The notes beneath the pieces are model-generated. The model did not search any database. It saw only the letters and a list, made by a program, of their open reading frames with translations, and was not told the DNA's origin. A stretch of DNA of 8,750 nucleotides from Acidobacteriota bacterium (GTDB lineage: Bacteria > Acidobacteriota > Terriglobia > Terriglobales > Acidobacteriaceae): assembly GCA_021780415.1 (NCBI GenBank), contig JAJXYW010000315.1, positions 1 through 8,750 on the forward strand. Reading direction: 5' to 3'. Both the position numbers and the translations under genes were made by a program. Shown here piece after piece: positions 5,417-8,750 of the stretch (the first letter of the stretch is position 1; every line of letters starts with the position of its first letter).

Positions 5417-8400
5417 ATGGACCCCGCCGCCGCGCCGGACGCCGAAGCCCGCAGGACACTTCGCCATTCCTTGATCCTCGCGCTCTTCGTAGCGCTCGCC
5501 GCCGCAGGGCCCGTTCGTCCGAGGGCGAAGGGGAGAGTTGAGAATGATCCGCCGAGAAGTCCGGCCGCGGAGAAAGGGCCTCAAGGGCAGGTGCGTCCCC
5601 GCCTCACTCCCCTGGTGATTGACCCAAGCGGACAGGAGGACCCGGTCGAGACCTTTCACCGCTGGCGAATGGCCAACCGAGTGACCTTGCCCGTTCCACC
5701 AGCGGTGATTGAGGCGCACCGGCAGTGGCTGGCCCTCCATCCACAACCGTCCGGGCCTTCCACGGCATCGCCTCCGTCCAACAGGGCTTCGACTAGAAGC
5801 GAAGCGGCGACCGTGGGCACCAATCTCTGCCTGCCCAACACGGCCACCCCCGCCGGCCTTGACGGCTACCAGGGCGAGGTGGCGATCGCCGTCAATCCCA
5901 ATAACGCCAAGCAGCTCGTGGCCGGAGCGAACACCTTCTACCAGGACTCGACGCAAGCCTGCCAAGCCCCCACCGGTACCACCTACGGCACCCAGGCTCT
6001 TTACGGCTCTTCGGACGGGGGCCAGACCTGGTCTTACAGCTGCGCCCCCTGGCCAAGTAACGATACGGGTAGCGTCGGGAGCATCCTCTTCGGCAGCGAT
6101 CCCTCCGTGGCTTGGGACGCGAACGGCAACGCTTACGCCAGCTATATGCTCATCAGCCAGAACAGCAGCGGGAGCCTGTCTTCCAGCTCGATCGTCGTGG
6201 CCGAGAGCACCGACGCCGGTGCCACCTGGGCCCCCCTCGGGATCGTCGTGAACAACTTGAGCAACTCCGCCAACTTTGACGACAAGGACATGATGGCCAT
6301 CGACACTACCTCGGGGCAGGCCTACTCTCATGCGAACCGTCTCTACGTGATCTGGGACGAAAACAACGTGGAGCGGGTGGCTTACTCCGACAACGGCACC
6401 GCCTGGACCACGACGGTGGTGGACCCTCCCGGCGGAGACATCGGAGGCGATCTGGCCGTCGGGCCCGATGGGACCGTGTATGCCGTTTGGGATCGGTACA
6501 GCACGACCGGCGGCGTGGGGAGCGGAGACGTTCTGATGTTTTCGAAGTCGGTTGATGGAGGCGCGACCTGGACGGCCCCGGTTCAGGTAGCCCAGCACAA
6601 CCTGGCCTCCTTCGGCACGAACAATACGCCGCCCGCCCAGGACAAGCGGGGCGTCAACGCCTTCCCGGCCATCGCCGTGGACACCGACCCCTCCTCGTCC
6701 TACGAAGGAACGATCTACATTAGCTTCTGCGACTTTCCCCCCACCGTGGGCTCGGGCACCGATCTCGACACCTACCTGGTGAAATCCACCGACGGCGGCT
6801 CCACGTGGAGCAGCGAGCTCCGGCTCAACGACGACGCGGGGACGGCCACGCAATTCTTTCCCTGGGTCGCAGTGGATCCCGCGAGCGGCACGGTGGTCAC
6901 TTCCTGGTACGATACCCGCAACGACCCCAACGACAAGCAGACCCAGATGTTTTTCACCTACTCGACGGACGGCGGCCAGACCTTCGCGCCGAACGTCCAG
7001 GTGACCTCGCCCAGCAGCCAGTTCGCCAACGGCACGGTGGCCTACAGCGACGAGAACTCGTCCGACAATACGCTCTACAACCCCAATCAGTACGGTGACT
7101 ATGCCCAGATCGCGGCCTACGGGGGGACGGCCTGGCTCATCTGGACCGATTCCCGCCAGTTCTACCCGGCAAACACGAGCAATCCCTACGCCGAGGATGT
7201 AGCCGTAGCCTCCGTGAGTCTGTGCACTCCGCCCGGCGCGCCGACGGGCCTTTCGGCCACGGCCCCGGCGAACAACCAGATCGCCCTCTCGTGGTCGGCC
7301 GGAAGTCCGGCCGGGAGCACCTTCGAGGTGTACCGGGCGGCCGGCGCTTGCGGCTCGTCGGGCTCATTCAGCCTCTTGGCCGCGGGCATTACCGCGATGA
7401 GCTACACCGACGCGACGGTGAGCGGAGGGACGACCTACGCCTACGAGGTGAGCGCGGTAGATTCTACGGGCTCCTGCCAGTCGGCCCTCTCGGGCTGCGC
7501 ATCCGCCACGGCCACGGGCACCTGTACCTTGCCGCCGGTCTTCGCGGGCCTCGCGTCGGTGACCAATCCGCAGAGCGCCACCTGCACCCTGGCCCTTGCG
7601 TGGACGGCCGCCACCCCCCAGTGCAGCCCCGGCGACGCGGTCTATTACAACGTCTACCGCTCCACCATATCCCCCTTCACGCCTTCGGCTTCCAACCGCA
7701 TCGCCACGGGCGTCACGGGCACCAGCTTCTCCGACGACTACGGGCTCGCGACCAGCACCATGTATTACTACATCGTGCGGGCGGTGGACGCGGCCAACGG
7801 AGCCGAGGACTCGAACACGGTCATCGTGGGCGCACTGGTCACGGGCCCCGGGAGCACGCTGACGACGCTCTACTCCGACAACTTCGACGGCACCGGCCAT
7901 TCGGGCCTCGACGGCTGGGAGACGGGCAGCTTCGTCTCCGGCGGCAGCACCGCCGACTGGCGAGGAGTCCAGGCATGCACCGCCTACAGCTCGCCCAACA
8001 TCTTCCGGTTCGGCGGGACCGCAGTTAAAAATCCCTGCTCGGCCAATTACAACAACAATGACTACACCTACGCAGTCCCAGGCGGAGCGGCTGGCATTGC
8101 CATCCCCGCAGGCGCGACGCAGGTCCAGCTCTCCTTCTATCATCGGTGGCAATTTCAGAGCGGTCACGACGGGGCGTTACTCTATATTTCCACCGATAAT
8201 GGCCACTTCGCGGCCATCCCCTTGTCCGCCTTCGTGAGTGGCGGATACAATGGCACCATCGGATCTTTGGGGGTCTGGACGGGGAACTCGGCCGGCTATC
8301 CCAGTTCATTCCAGCAGGTCATCGTAAACCTCGACGCGGCGGTTAATGCGGCGACGGGGGGGGCGAGTGGCGCTGCCGGCAAAACGCTCTGGATCGCCTT

Positions 8401-8750
8401 CACCGGTTATTCCGACGGGAGGACCACAGCCCAAGGCTGGTTTCTGGACAACGTGAGCGTGACGGCCCAGGTGCCGAACGCCTGCACGACGGGCGTGGCC
8501 CTCGGCTCGGTGAAGCCCGTCCCGGACGGCCGGTGGGTGCCGGGGACGCCGATGCAGGCCTCGAAGGTGGCCGCCGACGGGAGCACCATCAACTTGACGT
8601 GGGATACGACCACCTGCACCGATGCGAACTACAACCTCTACTGGGGCGACGGGAGCGACCTCCCCACCTACGCCCTGCAGGGAAGCGTCTGCGGGCTCGG
8701 CAACACGGGCTCCGCGAGCGGCCTGGCCCTGCCCGCCGTGCCGTCGGGCC
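5417..8750 (+). CDS. Secreted sialidase-like beta-propeller protein with FnIII and MAM-like domains (3' partial)
   Basis: The frame is open from ATG 5417 to the window edge (1111 complete codons, no stop). The N-terminus has a basic stretch (RRTLRH) and a hydrophobic core SLILALFVALAAAG, consistent with a signal peptide. Residues ~35-140 are Pro-rich and variable. Residues ~140-590 hold six Asp-box motifs (S-x-D-x-G-x-x-W/F) beginning at 198, 264, 323 (YSDNGTAW), 378, 457 and 516. This is the repeat pattern of six-bladed sialidase/BNR propellers. I do not see enough of a sialidase arginine triad to claim glycosidase activity; it may bind glycan or another ligand. Two FnIII domains (~605-700, 705-810), a MAM-like jelly-roll (~816-1018, ending in GWFLDNVSV) and the beginning of a terminal tail follow. 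These C-terminal parts are paralogous to those of the preceding peptidase. A terminator lies upstream, so independent transcription is likely. The domain pattern is firm; the biochemical function is unknown. Confidence 0.88.
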   Translation, partial: MDPAAAPDAEARRTLRHSLILALFVALAAAGPVRPRAKGRVENDPPRSPAAEKGPQGQVRPRLTPLVIDPSGQEDPVETFHRWRMANRVTLPVPPAVIEAHRQWLALHPQPSGPSTASPPSNRASTRSEAATVGTNLCLPNTATPAGLDGYQGEVAIAVNPNNAKQLVAGANTFYQDSTQACQAPTGTTYGTQALYGSSDGGQTWSYSCAPWPSNDTGSVGSILFGSDPSVAWDANGNAYASYMLISQNSSGSLSSSSIVVAESTDAGATWAPLGIVVNNLSNSANFDDKDMMAIDTTSGQAYSHANRLYVIWDENNVERVAYSDNGTAWTTTVVDPPGGDIGGDLAVGPDGTVYAVWDRYSTTGGVGSGDVLMFSKSVDGGATWTAPVQVAQHNLASFGTNNTPPAQDKRGVNAFPAIAVDTDPSSSYEGTIYISFCDFPPTVGSGTDLDTYLVKSTDGGSTWSSELRLNDDAGTATQFFPWVAVDPASGTVVTSWYDTRNDPNDKQTQMFFTYSTDGGQTFAPNVQVTSPSSQFANGTVAYSDENSSDNTLYNPNQYGDYAQIAAYGGTAWLIWTDSRQFYPANTSNPYAEDVAVASVSLCTPPGAPTGLSATAPANNQIALSWSAGSPAGSTFEVYRAAGACGSSGSFSLLAAGITAMSYTDATVSGGTTYAYEVSAVDSTGSCQSALSGCASATATGTCTLPPVFAGLASVTNPQSATCTLALAWTAATPQCSPGDAVYYNVYRSTISPFTPSASNRIATGVTGTSFSDDYGLATSTMYYYIVRAVDAANGAEDSNTVIVGALVTGPGSTLTTLYSDNFDGTGHSGLDGWETGSFVSGGSTADWRGVQACTAYSSPNIFRFGGTAVKNPCSANYNNNDYTYAVPGGAAGIAIPAGATQVQLSFYHRWQFQSGHDGALLYISTDNGHFAAIPLSAFVSGGYNGTIGSLGVWTGNSAGYPSSFQQVIVNLDAAVNAATGGASGAAGKTLWIAFTGYSDGRTTAQGWFLDNVSVTAQVPNACTTGVALGSVKPVPDGRWVPGTPMQASKVAADGSTINLTWDTTTCTDANYNLYWGDGSDLPTYALQGSVCGLGNTGSASGLALPAVPSG
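7223..8488 (+). repeat. Shared C-terminal chassis, copy 2 (two FnIII plus MAM-like domain)
   Basis: Codons 603-1024 of the propeller gene match the block at 3160-4368 in order and spacing. Shared landmarks include CTPPG, SAVDST, TATGTC, ADWRG(I/V)Q, F(W/Y)HRW and GWFLD(D/N)V. The copy is about 19 codons longer than copy 1, mainly from small insertions in the second FnIII and the jelly-roll. Confidence 0.85.

Noticed and set aside
5396..6853. A 485-residue open frame on the minus strand opposite the propeller gene
   Set aside because: It is a mirror of the GC-rich codon pattern of the + strand gene. Its translation has no signal peptide or recognisable domain and is Gly/Arg/Val-rich low-complexity sequence, while the + strand shows six Asp boxes and FnIII domains.

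Overview
This is a GC-rich bacterial window in which every supportable gene lies on the + strand. It carries two large secreted multidomain proteins with fibronectin III, MAM-like (jelly-roll) and immunoglobulin-like modules. Both also have a conserved terminal tail. This style is common in environmental Acidobacteriota-like or deltaproteobacterial-grade genomes, but that taxonomic guess is inference from composition and architecture only; no marker gene is present to settle it.

Layout. Bases 3-137 are the last 44 codons of what looks like the subunit 2 form of glycine dehydrogenase (gcvPB), followed by a clean intrinsic terminator (168-193). The next ~450 bases hold no gene. They hold a 325-bp transposon-like element (254-578) with 17-nt terminal inverted repeats matching at 16 positions and flanked by a 5-bp direct repeat, TGAAC. 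Its core is a run of strong hairpins. A candidate promoter (642-670) and a strong ribosome binding site lead into a 1497-residue secreted gluzincin metallopeptidase (790-5283), which is closed by a second intrinsic terminator (5317-5341). A new ribosome binding site then starts a second secreted protein (5417 to beyond the window end), a six-Asp-box sialidase-like beta-propeller.

How they fit together. The two big proteins have unrelated N-terminal functional domains (a peptidase and a propeller) but share a collinear C-terminal block of about 400 residues: two FnIII domains, then a MAM-like jelly-roll. They also share a related terminal tail. This suggests a lineage-specific family of exported proteins built by joining different heads to the same C-terminal chassis. 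In the peptidase gene the jelly-roll segment is markedly poorer in G+C than the segments beside it. The terminator between the two genes suggests separate transcription. The most unusual items are the small transposon-like element with its structured core and the shared chassis. I found no tRNA, rRNA, CRISPR array or intact transposase gene.
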